Assembly: GCF_046156265.1 (NCBI RefSeq)
Contig: NZ_JAWDIR010000043.1
Span: 372,001 to 436,000 of the forward strand
Length of the DNA: 64,000 bases
Source of the DNA: CAMDHY01 sp046156265
Lineage (GTDB): Bacteria; Pseudomonadota; Alphaproteobacteria; Rhizobiales; Segnochrobactraceae
Direction of reading: 5' to 3'
Positions 1 through 8,754 of this stretch are shown here, in pieces. The first letter of the stretch is position 1. Every line of letters begins with the position of its first letter. The position numbers and the translations under genes are program-made. Under the pieces are notes generated by a model. The model was not told the DNA's origin and did no database searches. It saw only the letters and a list, made by a program, of their open reading frames with translations.

Positions 1-52
1 TCTCTTGAGCACTCTGCTGGTGAAAGCTTCTGGCGCGCGGGGGAACCGTCGA

Positions 53-1081
53 TCAATCCGGTAGGTTGATCCACACAATGAACTCGTGAGGCCGGTACTC
101 CACTGGCCCCGCGTCCTCAACGGGAATGGCGTCGAACGCTTCCATCAGGAATGGATCGAGCTGCGCGCCGCCGATATTCTGACACCAGACATTCGGCAGG
201 CCTCCATCAACATGATCGATCCGAAAATAGCCCGGCCTATGCGCGTTACCCTGCTCCTGCGCGCCGGCATGGAGCACTGCGAGATGATTCATGATGATCA
301 CCCCGTCGACAGCATCAAATGGGACCCGCACACCATTTACTTGATGAAAGGAGTGCTTGGTCAGCAAACCTGATCGGGGGTAGTTTAGCGCCGAAATAGG
401 TTCATACATATATGCGTCCCAGAAAACAACGAGCACACCAACGGTATCCTTCGCGGAGAAGCCGGAGAACTTGTCTTCGGCACTTTCGAGGAAATCCTTC
501 AAGACGTTGTCACGAGGCCAGGTGACGGGCTCGCTTGAATCCGGGTTGGCGCGAAGGGCATCTCCCAATGCGGAGCGGGCTGGGATCTGTCGCGGATTCG
601 CACCCCGTGCCGTCTGATGGTCAACGAGGGAGGGGCATTTTACCTCAAATAAATAGACACGCTCTTCGAGTTCAACGGCGAGTTCTGGCCGGCGACCGGA
701 GGTGGGATTGGCTGGTTCATGCCGGAATTGTGCGCCTGCTGGCCAAGACGCTTCGAGTAACGCCCTAAGCACCACGATTTCGGCGAACTTCTGCAGCAGT
801 TGCTGGAAGCCCGCTCTCCATGCCACGGGGTCCTGCGCCGAAGGGGTATATGCCGTATCGATCAGCTCATCGACCAGACGCTTGCCCAAGCCAGGCAAGC
901 GATTTTCGCAGGTAGCCAAAGCGCAGATGAGGGCTTCGCCAAACTCCGTTACGCGACCTTTGTGAAGGTGGTAGGTCAGCCAATGAATTCGGCCTCCGAC
1001 GCCGGCACGATAGCGGTCGGCGAGCACTTCCGAAATACCTGAAATATCTTGATTGTCAACGCTTTTCACGTCCCGGGTCAC
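53..1081 (-). CDS. PD-(D/E)XK nuclease-like protein, partner of the NACHT gene
   Basis: A 342-aa protein that I do not recognise as a named family. Residues 131-150 contain a PEL...FEVK arrangement (E133, then E146-x-K148) after a helix carrying E101. This matches the acidic/ExK signature of PD-(D/E)XK nucleases, so a DNA-cleaving role is inferred rather than shown. It starts at a GTG preceded by a purine-rich AGGATAGG and lies 19 bp after the stop of the NACHT NTPase on the same strand, so the two genes almost certainly form one operon. Cysteines and aromatic residues are scattered without a second clear motif. There is no signal peptide or membrane segment. It could be an accessory effector, a modulator or an inactive nuclease fold. 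The operon ends here: the stop codon is 52 bp from the window edge. Confidence 0.6.
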   Translation of the reverse strand: MTRDVKSVDNQDISGISEVLADRYRAGVGGRIHWLTYHLHKGRVTEFGEALICALATCENRLPGLGKRLVDELIDTAYTPSAQDPVAWRAGFQQLLQKFAEIVVLRALLEASWPAGAQFRHEPANPTSGRRPELAVELEERVYLFEVKCPSLVDHQTARGANPRQIPARSALGDALRANPDSSEPVTWPRDNVLKDFLESAEDKFSGFSAKDTVGVLVVFWDAYMYEPISALNYPRSGLLTKHSFHQVNGVRVPFDAVDGVIIMNHLAVLHAGAQEQGNAHRPGYFRIDHVDGGLPNVWCQNIGGAQLDPFLMEAFDAIPVEDAGPVEYRPHEFIVWINLPD

Positions 1082-1100
1082 CCTATCCTACATTTCATTT

Positions 1101-4100
1101 TCAAAGCTCCATTACCACATTTTGTTTTGAAACATTGCCCGATGCCTTCGCTGCACTCTTGGCAGCTTTTGCAGCCTTGGCCGCTTTCGTGCCGATGCCG
1201 CGCTGCGTTAGGTCGATTCCAATGACGCGGATGTCCTCGACGCTCGGATAGTCGTTGGAGATGAGAGTCCAGTGGCGCTGAAGCTCGTCGAGCAACATCT
1301 CGAACGTGTCGGCCCGCCGGCCATTGGGAAGGTCCCAGTAAGACTTATTGCCGAGGTAAACCAACAGGAAGATGCCGCGGCTTGACCGGACGTCGCGGAG
1401 GTAGTCACCGCAGAGTTGGACCTCAAATCGTTCGAAAAGATGAGGTCCCGTCCACTTGTTGGCTATCTTGAGCTCTGCCGGCACGGGCGCGTCGAAGCCG
1501 AACCCGAAGAAGCGGAGATCCGGCCGCTTTGCATCCGCCAGCTCCTCCTCCTGAGGGACAGCGTAGCGTCCGGCGGCGCGGTCGCGGCACCATCCGCCGA
1601 CGAACTTCCGGAACTCTGTTTCCTCGTCGACGGCCTGTAGGATCGATGCGATCGAGGAGTCGCCGTTTTCGAGGTCTTGCTTTAGCGCGTCGAGCTTGTC
1701 GACGACGTGATACCAAAGTTCGCGATGGTTCGCGGGCGTTGCGACGAGGAAACTCGCGAATTCGCGTACCTGCGAAGGCGTCCATGCGTCGACGTCCGCG
1801 TCCGCCGCAGCCTTCGCCTTCGCGTGGAAGCCCATCCAGGGCCTGCTCTCTTGATCGGGATGCGCGCGCGCCATCTCGAGCAGCGCGAGGAAGGCCGCTT
1901 TGCCGGGGGTCTCGCGGATGAAGGCTATGAGCGCGTTGCGCGCGTCCTGCGCATCGTCTCGCAGACCTGGCGAATAGACGCCCGTGCCAGCGCGTTGGAT
2001 GTCCTCCTTCTGCTGTATGTAGCGGGCCATGAGGAGGTATAGCGACTTCATGTGCTCTACCGTGCGGAAAGCCTGCCGCGCACGTCCTTCTTGCGAGCGG
2101 CCGCCGAGCAGGGCCACGACGAAGGCAAGCGCCAGCTTCGTCTGCTCGGCGGGATCGTGCATGCTTGCAAAGCGGGCCGCTAGCGCGGGGATCGCCGCAT
2201 CGGGATCGATACCGACCCACGTTGCGAACCAGAGCGGGGAGAAAGTCAGATTGTGCGTTGCATTGGCTTTCCGGGACGCGATCGCGGCGATCGTCCCGCC
2301 GTCCACCGACGAGCGGTTTATGATCGCCAGCAGGTAACCGAGGTTCCTGATGTTGGGCCGCTTGGCGCGTATCGTTGGTAAAAGGTCCGGCGCGATCTGG
2401 TCCCATATCCAATCGCCACTCCAGCTGACGTCGTAGAGCGCGTAGTTGCTTTCGCTTTCAGCCGTCTCTGTTGACAGCTCATGCATGATCTCCCTGCGGA
2501 TGACATCGACGACCTGCGAGGGGAACGCTTTGTTCAGCTGCGGCAGCCAGGTCGGAAAGCCGTTCAGCTCCTGAAGGGCGTAGCGGGTGGCGATCTCTGC
2601 CTCTTGCTCGCTCAGGGCCGATGGCCAGCCTTCGGTCTCCCGTGCCTCGATGGCGAGGCCGGTGAGCCCAAAAATAGTACTGAATGGCGTCGAGTTGGCC
2701 ACCGCGCCTTCCGAGCGTAGCTTAGGCGTGTTCTGTCGCCAATAGCCGATGGCACCTGCACGGAACGCTTGCGCGAGGTCCTCGCCGAAGTCTTTTACGA
2801 GGGAGCGCCAGTTGCCGTCGGTCCACCGGTTGTGCTGGCGATTGCCGCTTCGCATCTTCTCATGAAGATATGCTTGGTCGTTCGATACCAAGCCAGGCCG
2901 ACCAAAGTCCCGGATGGTAGCGATGCGACCCGCGAGGATCGCCTTCGCCATTTCCTTGGCCCTCGCTTTTTTCGCTGCCTCTCGGTCGGACCGTCGCTTC
3001 CAAGCTGCCTGCTGGCGCTTGAACCCGGAAGTAGCACCCTTGGGTGGATTGAGCAGCTTCCCGAGCTCCGCCTCGACTTCGGGATCAATGGTCGCTGTAC
3101 TTTTCAGACGATCCCGCCAAGCACGCGGCCGGCCGTTTTGGCAGTACAGCGCGACCGCAAGCGAGAGAGCTGTCAGCTTGTCGTCGGTTAGCGGCCGCTT
3201 TGCGATCTGTTCAATCACATATTCAAAGTCCGAGCCGTCGAAGGCCCAATAAGAACCAAAGATCGACACGAGCCAGTAGTCGGTGAGCCGCTCGCCACTC
3301 TTGATCTTCCGCCGCGCACGTTCCTCGGTTACGCTGTACCAAAACAGTGCGCTGTTTAGTTCGGGCCAACCTCGGACCAGTGCTGGTAGCTCCTTGCGTA
3401 TGTTTTCAAATAAGCCACGATCGTAGTCCTCGGCGACCGGCAGTTTACGCAGCATCGACAGTGCCGCCTCGTTAAGCGTCTCCGGATTGCGGCCTCGGAT
3501 CATCCTCATGATGATCTGACCGGCGGCCTGACAAAGCCAGCTGTATCTATTGGATATCTCGCAATGCTGCTTCTCTATGACGGGCCGACGGTTCAGGAGC
3601 TTACCCACGCCTTCGAGCAACGGCGCGAACGCTTCAGGCGGAAGTGACGCGATGTATCCGGCGAGCGCTTCGGAGAGTTGATCGGTCTCGAATTGCTTCT
3701 TGGGGCCGGCTAGCTCGAGTGCCGCGAGGAGCCACTCCACGTCGGCTGGCGCGTGGCCAAGCCCTTCGAGAAGTTCGCCGAGCCAACTACGCCGTAGCGG
3801 CGGTGCCTCCCCGACGAACGCCTTGCGGACATCGGCAACGTCTTGAGGCGACCCCACCTCTATGGTCGCCCGGATGGCGGCGATGCGCGTGTATTTCGAC
3901 CGGGCCGACAAGGCGAAGTGCTTCGCCTTGTCGGCGAGCGTCGCGATCCCGCCCTGTTGGACCATTCGAAGCAGGAACCAGACGATGTCGCCATCGTCCT
4001 TGTGCTTCTCGAGGAGCTCTCGGATAATGCCGTCGAGATCAGGGTTGGCGAAGCGTTGCACGGCCGAATATTCGGTGATGCTGCGGCCATGTGCGGGCTG

Positions 4101-5483
4101 AGCAAGTTGCTCGCAGGACTCCCTCAGGATTCGAATCCGGGTTTCGAGCGGCAATTGCTCGGGGTCCCCGCCCTCGAAGAGGACCTCGGGGGCTAGGCGC
4201 ATAACGCGTTCGAGGATCCGCTGGTCCAGTATCGCCAGCCACGGTAGTACCGGACGCATCGTGGGGACGACCACCTCGAGCCCGTACTGCCGCCTGAAGA
4301 ACAAGTTTTCCACGCGCGCTCGGGAGCCTTCGTCGACCAGCAGAGAATGGAGCCACTCGGCGGTCAGGAACTCACGGACCGAGCGGTGGAGGAACCGCAC
4401 CGTGCCGTAAACACCCTCGTCGAAGATCGGTTTAGTGAGCAACGCGCGGCATTCGGCGTCGTCCCAGTCGGCAAGCACCTGCTTGATGTCGAGGCCGCGA
4501 ACGTTCTTCTGGCCATCGGGGACGCGTACCGCCGACTCCTTCGCCAAAGTGCAAGCCGCGGCGACGAGACGCGCACCTTCACGAATGCGTTGCTTCGAGA
4601 TCGGATTGGCGTCGGCACGGTCCTGATCCCGTTCCTCCAGACGCTTTTCGATGCTGGCGCGCAGCAGCTCGAGGCGCGACCCGACGCGGCCGTTCGCGAG
4701 CCAGAACTCAATGGTCTCGGCGAGGTCCAGCGGCCGGGTCGTGAACGACCAAGCCTCTGCGCGGTCCAGCGCCTTTCTCAGGGCGGCAACGTCGAGTACG
4801 CCCTTCGCTCCCGCGAAGCGATCGACTTGCGAGCCAGCGAGATCGTCGAGCGCGACCATTCGAAAGACTGACTTGCGCAGCTTAGGCGTTGCGCCAGTGG
4901 TGGTCGTGCCGGCTTCGTCCGGTTCCTGGTCTTCGCCGGGCGCGGTCGCCGGCGGGGTCCACGGCAGGTGGGTCTCGCAGAGAAGGAGATCCGTCTTGGG
5001 TCGCCAAGCTTCGCTCCGGCTCGTGATGACTATGTGTGCGTTCTGCAAGGCGCCGCGCAGTTTGCGGCCCATCGTCCTGATCGCCCGCTCGAAGTCCTTC
5101 GGGTCCTTCAGCCTGGCTTCGTCCACGGAGTCGAGGAGTAGCCAGCCATCCTCGCCGGACGCTATCCAGTCTTCGAATTCCTCCGGACTTCCTTCCTCGA
5201 AGGATCCGTCGAAATTGATCGCCAAGTGCTCGATGCGGAGGAAGAAGGCCCGCTGGCCGCACTGCCGGAGACCTCGGCAAACATGCCTGATTTCCGTCGT
5301 CTTTCCCGATCCTGCCTCGGACAGCAGCACGACGCGGGGTTCCGCGAGCAGGTCGGCCCATTGCGCGGGCTTTTCTCCACGCATCAACCGGAAAAGCTCG
5401 ACATTCTCTCCCTCGTCCTCGCTCATGGCGAGGTCGTGGAAGGTGCGGTCAAGCTGGATGAAATCGTCTAGGTCGTCCGACAC
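1101..5483 (-). CDS. NACHT-domain STAND NTPase with C-terminal PD-(D/E)XK-like domain, candidate anti-phage protein
   Basis: A 1460-aa protein. Walker A is SEAGSGKTT at about residues 55-63, Walker B LLLDSVDEA at 115-123, and a sensor-like ITSRSEAW at 153-160, all typical of NACHT NTPases. A long alpha-helical middle region (about 300-1250) looks like repeat or sensor sequence. Near the C-terminus, D1322, E1337-x-K1339 and Q1356 are laid out like a PD-(D/E)XK nuclease active site, followed by a low-complexity Ala/Lys tail. STAND NTPases of this kind are known bacterial immune sensors that oligomerise on recognising a phage protein. Here the putative nuclease is at the C-terminus, and only about 45 residues precede the NTPase. 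It is the first gene of a two-gene minus-strand operon next to a recombinase cassette. The NACHT call is firm; the nuclease domain and defence role are inference. Confidence 0.8.
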   Translation of the reverse strand: MSDDLDDFIQLDRTFHDLAMSEDEGENVELFRLMRGEKPAQWADLLAEPRVVLLSEAGSGKTTEIRHVCRGLRQCGQRAFFLRIEHLAINFDGSFEEGSPEEFEDWIASGEDGWLLLDSVDEARLKDPKDFERAIRTMGRKLRGALQNAHIVITSRSEAWRPKTDLLLCETHLPWTPPATAPGEDQEPDEAGTTTTGATPKLRKSVFRMVALDDLAGSQVDRFAGAKGVLDVAALRKALDRAEAWSFTTRPLDLAETIEFWLANGRVGSRLELLRASIEKRLEERDQDRADANPISKQRIREGARLVAAACTLAKESAVRVPDGQKNVRGLDIKQVLADWDDAECRALLTKPIFDEGVYGTVRFLHRSVREFLTAEWLHSLLVDEGSRARVENLFFRRQYGLEVVVPTMRPVLPWLAILDQRILERVMRLAPEVLFEGGDPEQLPLETRIRILRESCEQLAQPAHGRSITEYSAVQRFANPDLDGIIRELLEKHKDDGDIVWFLLRMVQQGGIATLADKAKHFALSARSKYTRIAAIRATIEVGSPQDVADVRKAFVGEAPPLRRSWLGELLEGLGHAPADVEWLLAALELAGPKKQFETDQLSEALAGYIASLPPEAFAPLLEGVGKLLNRRPVIEKQHCEISNRYSWLCQAAGQIIMRMIRGRNPETLNEAALSMLRKLPVAEDYDRGLFENIRKELPALVRGWPELNSALFWYSVTEERARRKIKSGERLTDYWLVSIFGSYWAFDGSDFEYVIEQIAKRPLTDDKLTALSLAVALYCQNGRPRAWRDRLKSTATIDPEVEAELGKLLNPPKGATSGFKRQQAAWKRRSDREAAKKARAKEMAKAILAGRIATIRDFGRPGLVSNDQAYLHEKMRSGNRQHNRWTDGNWRSLVKDFGEDLAQAFRAGAIGYWRQNTPKLRSEGAVANSTPFSTIFGLTGLAIEARETEGWPSALSEQEAEIATRYALQELNGFPTWLPQLNKAFPSQVVDVIRREIMHELSTETAESESNYALYDVSWSGDWIWDQIAPDLLPTIRAKRPNIRNLGYLLAIINRSSVDGGTIAAIASRKANATHNLTFSPLWFATWVGIDPDAAIPALAARFASMHDPAEQTKLALAFVVALLGGRSQEGRARQAFRTVEHMKSLYLLMARYIQQKEDIQRAGTGVYSPGLRDDAQDARNALIAFIRETPGKAAFLALLEMARAHPDQESRPWMGFHAKAKAAADADVDAWTPSQVREFASFLVATPANHRELWYHVVDKLDALKQDLENGDSSIASILQAVDEETEFRKFVGGWCRDRAAGRYAVPQEEELADAKRPDLRFFGFGFDAPVPAELKIANKWTGPHLFERFEVQLCGDYLRDVRSSRGIFLLVYLGNKSYWDLPNGRRADTFEMLLDELQRHWTLISNDYPSVEDIRVIGIDLTQRGIGTKAAKAAKAAKSAAKASGNVSKQNVVMEL

Positions 5484-5534
5484 CGATGACCTCTCTTGTC
5501 AGCGGCTGCTGGGCCTTGTTCCAAAATTGCGGGT

Positions 5535-5540
5535 ATTATA
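5535..5540 (-). promoter_or_regulatory. Candidate -10 box for the NACHT operon
   Basis: Read on the minus strand, the sequence is a perfect TATAAT placed 51 bp upstream of the NACHT start codon. No good -35 hexamer is visible 16-18 bp upstream, so this would be an extended or activated promoter. The surrounding AT-rich stretch stands out from the GC-rich flanks. Confidence 0.4.
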
Positions 5541-5635
5541 GTGACGTTCCACCGTTGGCACATCCGTTTGTTGGTTTGCGGGCTTGGTCATTTAGCTTGT
5601 CGTCCTACGCTTGGTTTAATAAAGAGTAACTGTAT

Positions 5636-5653
5636 CCGCGTTCAAAAACGCGG
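5636..5653. repeat. Perfect 7-bp inverted repeat beyond the recombinase cassette
   Basis: CCGCGTT and AACGCGG are separated by CAAA. The hairpin lies in the 300-bp gap between the defence operon and the 3' end of the recombinase cassette. It has no T-run on either strand, so it is not a standard terminator. It may belong to an attachment site or be a weak structural element. The rest of the 5484-5788 gap shows no gene. Confidence 0.35.
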
Positions 5654-5788
5654 GTTGCCCGCCGCGCTTTATGTTACACTCTAACCGCGGACATTGGGAC
5701 GGCGTCTGATCGAACAGTCGCTTCTTGGGTCTCACGATCCACAGTCGAACCGCTGAAATGGCGGCGCGAAGCAGCCATCCCGCTTGGG

Positions 5789-6184
5789 TCAACGATCCTG
5801 CTCCCTCCACACCACCGAGAACGGCTCCATCAGGCGATCGAGTGTGACGCGCTCAGGATCGTGCCGCCCATCGAGGATCGCCTCCACAATGTCAGGGGCT
5901 AGCAGCGTCAGACGCAGAGTGCGAGCCACATAGGACGGGTTGATGTTCTCCGACTCGGCAAGATCACGAACGGTCTGATAGCGCCCGGCGTCGAGCAGCT
6001 TCCGCCAGCGGTGTGCGCGGGCGAGCGCCTTCACCATGGCATTGTCGACGCGTGCCCGCGGCGGTGCCCACGCGTCGGCCCCGGACGGCGAGATGACGTG
6101 CTTCCGCCCGCCGCGCTTCCTGAAGGTTATCGGCACGGTGACCGTGAGCGAGCCGGCGTCGTTGTGGATTGCGCCCTTCGCCAT
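5789..6184 (-). CDS. HTH protein of the serine-recombinase cassette
   Basis: A 131-aa protein whose central part (VRDLAESENINPSYVARTLR) is a ParB/KorB-like helix-turn-helix. It is the third partner commonly seen after DUF2924 and a large serine recombinase in alphaproteobacterial elements. Its ATG overlaps the recombinase stop codon by one base (TGATG), so translation is probably coupled. The N-terminal half is basic and has no recognised domain. It probably acts as a DNA-binding accessory or directionality factor, but that role is inferred from position alone. Confidence 0.7.
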   Translation of the reverse strand: MAKGAIHNDAGSLTVTVPITFRKRGGRKHVISPSGADAWAPPRARVDNAMVKALARAHRWRKLLDAGRYQTVRDLAESENINPSYVARTLRLTLLAPDIVEAILDGRHDPERVTLDRLMEPFSVVWREQDR

Positions 6185-7524
6185 CACGCTGCCACCCGCT
6201 GGTCCGCAAGCGCCCGCAGTTCCGCAAGCAGCGCCGTAAGCCCGCCGGTGCGGAGCCGGATCGCGATGCCGTCGGTCTTCACGTCGACGCGCTCGACCAA
6301 AAGCTGGACGACCCGCGCCTGCTCGGCTGGGAACAGCTCGTCCCAGGTCGGGTCCAGCCGCTCGAAGGCGTCGCGGACCTCCGCCTCGGTGATGCGGTCG
6401 TCGTGCGCCCTCGCAGCCATCCACGTCCGGACGATCAGCTCCGGCGCGCGCAGCAGGCCGCGAAGCTGCTCGACGACCGCCGCCTCGATCTCCGCCGCCG
6501 GTAGGCGCCGCACCGGACAGGTCTCCGGCCCCCGCTTCAGCACCGACTGGGTGACGTAGTAGCGGTAGAGCCGATCGCCCTTGCGGGTGTGGCTCGGCGA
6601 CATCGCGTCACCGTTCGGCGAGAAGATGAGGCCGCGCAGCAGCGAGGGTCCGGAGAGCCGGGTCTTGTTCGCCCGCGTCCGCGGGCTCTCACCCATGATG
6701 GCGTGGACTCGGCTCCAGAGGTCGGGGCCGATGATGGCCTGATGCTCGCCGGGATAGGCGACGCCCTTGTGGACGGCATCGCCGATGTAGACCCGGTTGT
6801 TCAGCAGCTTGTAGAGCGAGCCCTTGTCGAGGCGATGCCCGCGGCGGCTGCGGATTCCTGCCGCTGCCAGTTCCCGCATCAGCAGCATAATCGAGCCGAG
6901 CTTCACGAAGCGGTCGAAGATCCGGTGGACGGACGCCGCCTCCTCCTCGTGGATGAGGAGCTTCCGGCTCTCGACCCGGTAGCCGAGCGGCACCGAGCCG
7001 CCCATCCACATCCCCTTCTTGCGGGACGCCGCCACCTTGTCGCGGATGCGCTCGCCGATCACCTCCCGCTCGAACTGGGCGAAGGAGAGCAGAACGTTCA
7101 GCGTCAGCCGCCCCATCGAGGTGGTGGTGTTGAACGACTGGGTGACGCTGACGAAGGTGACGCCGCGCCCCTCGAACACGTCGACCAGCTTGGCAAAATC
7201 CATCAGTGAGCGCGACAGCCGGTCGATCTTGTAGACCACCACGACGTCGACCTTGCCGAGTTCGATGTCGGCGATGAGCCGCTTCAGTGCCGGGCGCTCG
7301 AGCGTACCGCCGGAGATGCCGCCGTCGTCGTAGCGGTCGGGAACGGCGATCCAGCCCTCAGCCTTCTGGCTCACGACATAGGCGGCACAGGCCTCGCGCT
7401 GGGCGTCGAGGCTGTTGAACTCCATGTCGAGGCCTTCCTCGGACGATTTGCGGGTGTAGATCGCGCAGCGGACCTTCGACACGACCTTTCGGGCGTGCTG
7501 CGCAGTCGTTGCCAACCGGGTCAT
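6184..7524 (-). CDS. Large serine recombinase
   Basis: A 446-aa site-specific recombinase. The N-terminal resolvase domain carries the catalytic serine in YTRKSSEEG, with the conserved DRLSRS and a FAQFERE motif further on. A recombinase domain with the VYIG signature follows. The start chosen is the ATG that overlaps the DUF2924 stop by four bases (ATGA); the reading frame continues upstream only as DUF2924 shadow. The cysteine-rich zinc ribbon usual in this family after LLRGL is absent: the CxxC pair is replaced by SPNGD. Such enzymes integrate or excise mobile elements. It may have mobilised the adjacent defence operon or RTX gene, but no attachment pair was identified. Confidence 0.9.
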   Translation of the reverse strand: MTRLATTAQHARKVVSKVRCAIYTRKSSEEGLDMEFNSLDAQREACAAYVVSQKAEGWIAVPDRYDDGGISGGTLERPALKRLIADIELGKVDVVVVYKIDRLSRSLMDFAKLVDVFEGRGVTFVSVTQSFNTTTSMGRLTLNVLLSFAQFEREVIGERIRDKVAASRKKGMWMGGSVPLGYRVESRKLLIHEEEAASVHRIFDRFVKLGSIMLLMRELAAAGIRSRRGHRLDKGSLYKLLNNRVYIGDAVHKGVAYPGEHQAIIGPDLWSRVHAIMGESPRTRANKTRLSGPSLLRGLIFSPNGDAMSPSHTRKGDRLYRYYVTQSVLKRGPETCPVRRLPAAEIEAAVVEQLRGLLRAPELIVRTWMAARAHDDRITEAEVRDAFERLDPTWDELFPAEQARVVQLLVERVDVKTDGIAIRLRTGGLTALLAELRALADQRVAA

Positions 7525-7967
7525 GCTCCCCTCCCCGCGCTCTTCAGGCCGAAGAACACCCAGCCGTTCCATTTCACGCCGGTGATGGCGTGGGCGATTG
7601 CCGAGAGCGACCGGTACGGACGGCCCTGGTACTCGAAGCCCTCGATCGTCACCGTCACGATGTGCTCGACGCCCTGGAACTCCCGCAGGAGGCGCGTGCC
7701 GGCGATGGGCTTGCGGTCGTTGCGGATGCGCCGGGTCTTCGGGTCCATGTTCTCGACGCTGCGGGCGAGTGCATCGAGGCGCTTCACCGTCGCCGGCTTC
7801 AGCCCCCCATAGGCGAGTTCCTGGATGCGGTACGCCAGGCGGCTTTCGAGGTAGCGGCGATTGTAGAGCGGCGCGTCCACTCCATAGAGCTCGCGCCACA
7901 TCGTCTTCAGCTCGGGCGTTGGGGTGGTCTTGATGGCGGCAAGGCGCGCCAGCACGGGGTCACTCAT
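7521..7967 (-). CDS. DUF2924 family protein
   Basis: A 148-aa protein recognised as DUF2924, the partner that usually precedes this class of serine recombinase. Visible family features are the LYNRRYLESRLAYRIQELAYGG stretch in two pieces around residues 35-60, and a C-terminal region ending in W-NGW-FFGL. The start is the ATG lying inside the stop region of the upstream small gene. The 3' end overlaps the recombinase ATG. Its biochemical function is unknown; it is presumed to assist recombination. Confidence 0.85.
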   Translation of the reverse strand: MSDPVLARLAAIKTTPTPELKTMWRELYGVDAPLYNRRYLESRLAYRIQELAYGGLKPATVKRLDALARSVENMDPKTRRIRNDRKPIAGTRLLREFQGVEHIVTVTIEGFEYQGRPYRSLSAIAHAITGVKWNGWVFFGLKSAGRGA

Positions 7968-8223
7968 CTTCGGTCTCCGTCGACTGCGGATCGACATGAC
8001 CGCTCTGGTCGGGGAGGAAGTGAAGGCAACTCTCTCCACCGTCGCGAGAGCGAGCCGCGGACACACCGTCGCGGCGCCGGCGCAGACGGACGACGGCGAG
8101 CGCGAGGAGCCCGGCGGCCTCGTCGAGCCGCTCGGCGTCGCTCATCAGGTCAGGGCGAAGTGCATTCGGCCCTGGTGCGGTAAAGGGATCGGAGACGTTT
8201 CGCATGAACGAAACGCTACCCAT
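7960..8223 (-). CDS. Small protein at the head of the recombinase cassette
   Basis: An 87-aa protein with a leucine/arginine-rich core and an acidic C-terminus (TETEDE). Its stop codon overlaps the DUF2924 start, which supports it being the first gene of the cassette rather than chance. Two starts are possible: the ATG at 8223 or one six codons later at 8205, which lies inside the 8196-8215 inverted repeat. No family was recognised. Confidence 0.5.
   Translation of the reverse strand: MGSVSFMRNVSDPFTAPGPNALRPDLMSDAERLDEAAGLLALAVVRLRRRRDGVSAARSRDGGESCLHFLPDQSGHVDPQSTETEDE
8196..8215. promoter_or_regulatory. Inverted repeat at the start of the recombinase cassette
   Basis: CGTTTCG and CGAAACG flank CATGAA, giving a perfect 7-bp dyad that covers the translation start region of the first cassette gene. 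The position suits an operator or an mRNA hairpin controlling expression of the recombinase operon. This is inferred from symmetry only. Confidence 0.35.
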
Positions 8224-8754
8224 CTATCTTGTCGCCACAAGTACAATCGCTGGCGCTCCGTATCTCTGCGCAATCATTCAGAAAAAATCGAAATTGTACA
8301 CCCATCGTATTGGTGATATTTCATGCATCGCCTACGATCATGGATCATGCGACACCGGGAAGACATGGATCAGATCGATGTCTTCGAGGGCGGCGCCTTA
8401 AATATTCTCCTCGTCCTGCAAATGGTGCGCTAAAGGCGGCGCTGGCAATGTAGACAGACGATGCGCGAGAAGAGGCAGTGTGACGAGTCATATCTTTGCA
8501 CTCGTACGAGGGCTATCATTGTCACGGGGTTCGACTGAGCGCGCCGTTCGATGCCATCAGAAGATGAGTGGATCACTCCGCCCGCTGACAGCGGCGGGTG
8601 GCACTTTTCTTCAGACTTAAGCGGAATGGCCCCCGGCAGGGCAGCTTCAGTAGCCCGGGGGTCGTGCTTTCCCGTGTGTAGGTCGTCGCCTTGAATGCAA
8701 CCCACGGCATACTGGCTTTCGCCGGAGTGCTCAAAAGAAGGATCGGTAAGCGCA
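8224..8754. other. Intergenic region without a supported gene
   Basis: This stretch lies between the divergent recombinase cassette and the RTX gene. It is lower in GC than its neighbours near 8220-8350. Two GC-rich hairpin-like patches are visible, near 8578-8600 and 8627-8663, neither followed by a clear T-run. No reading frame with coding character was found. It should contain the promoters of both flanking units, but no convincing boxes stand out. Confidence 0.5.

Noticed and set aside
8204..8401. A 65-codon plus-strand frame upstream of the RTX gene
   Set aside because: No ribosome-binding site, no coding character, and it overlaps the inverted repeat and start region of the opposite gene.
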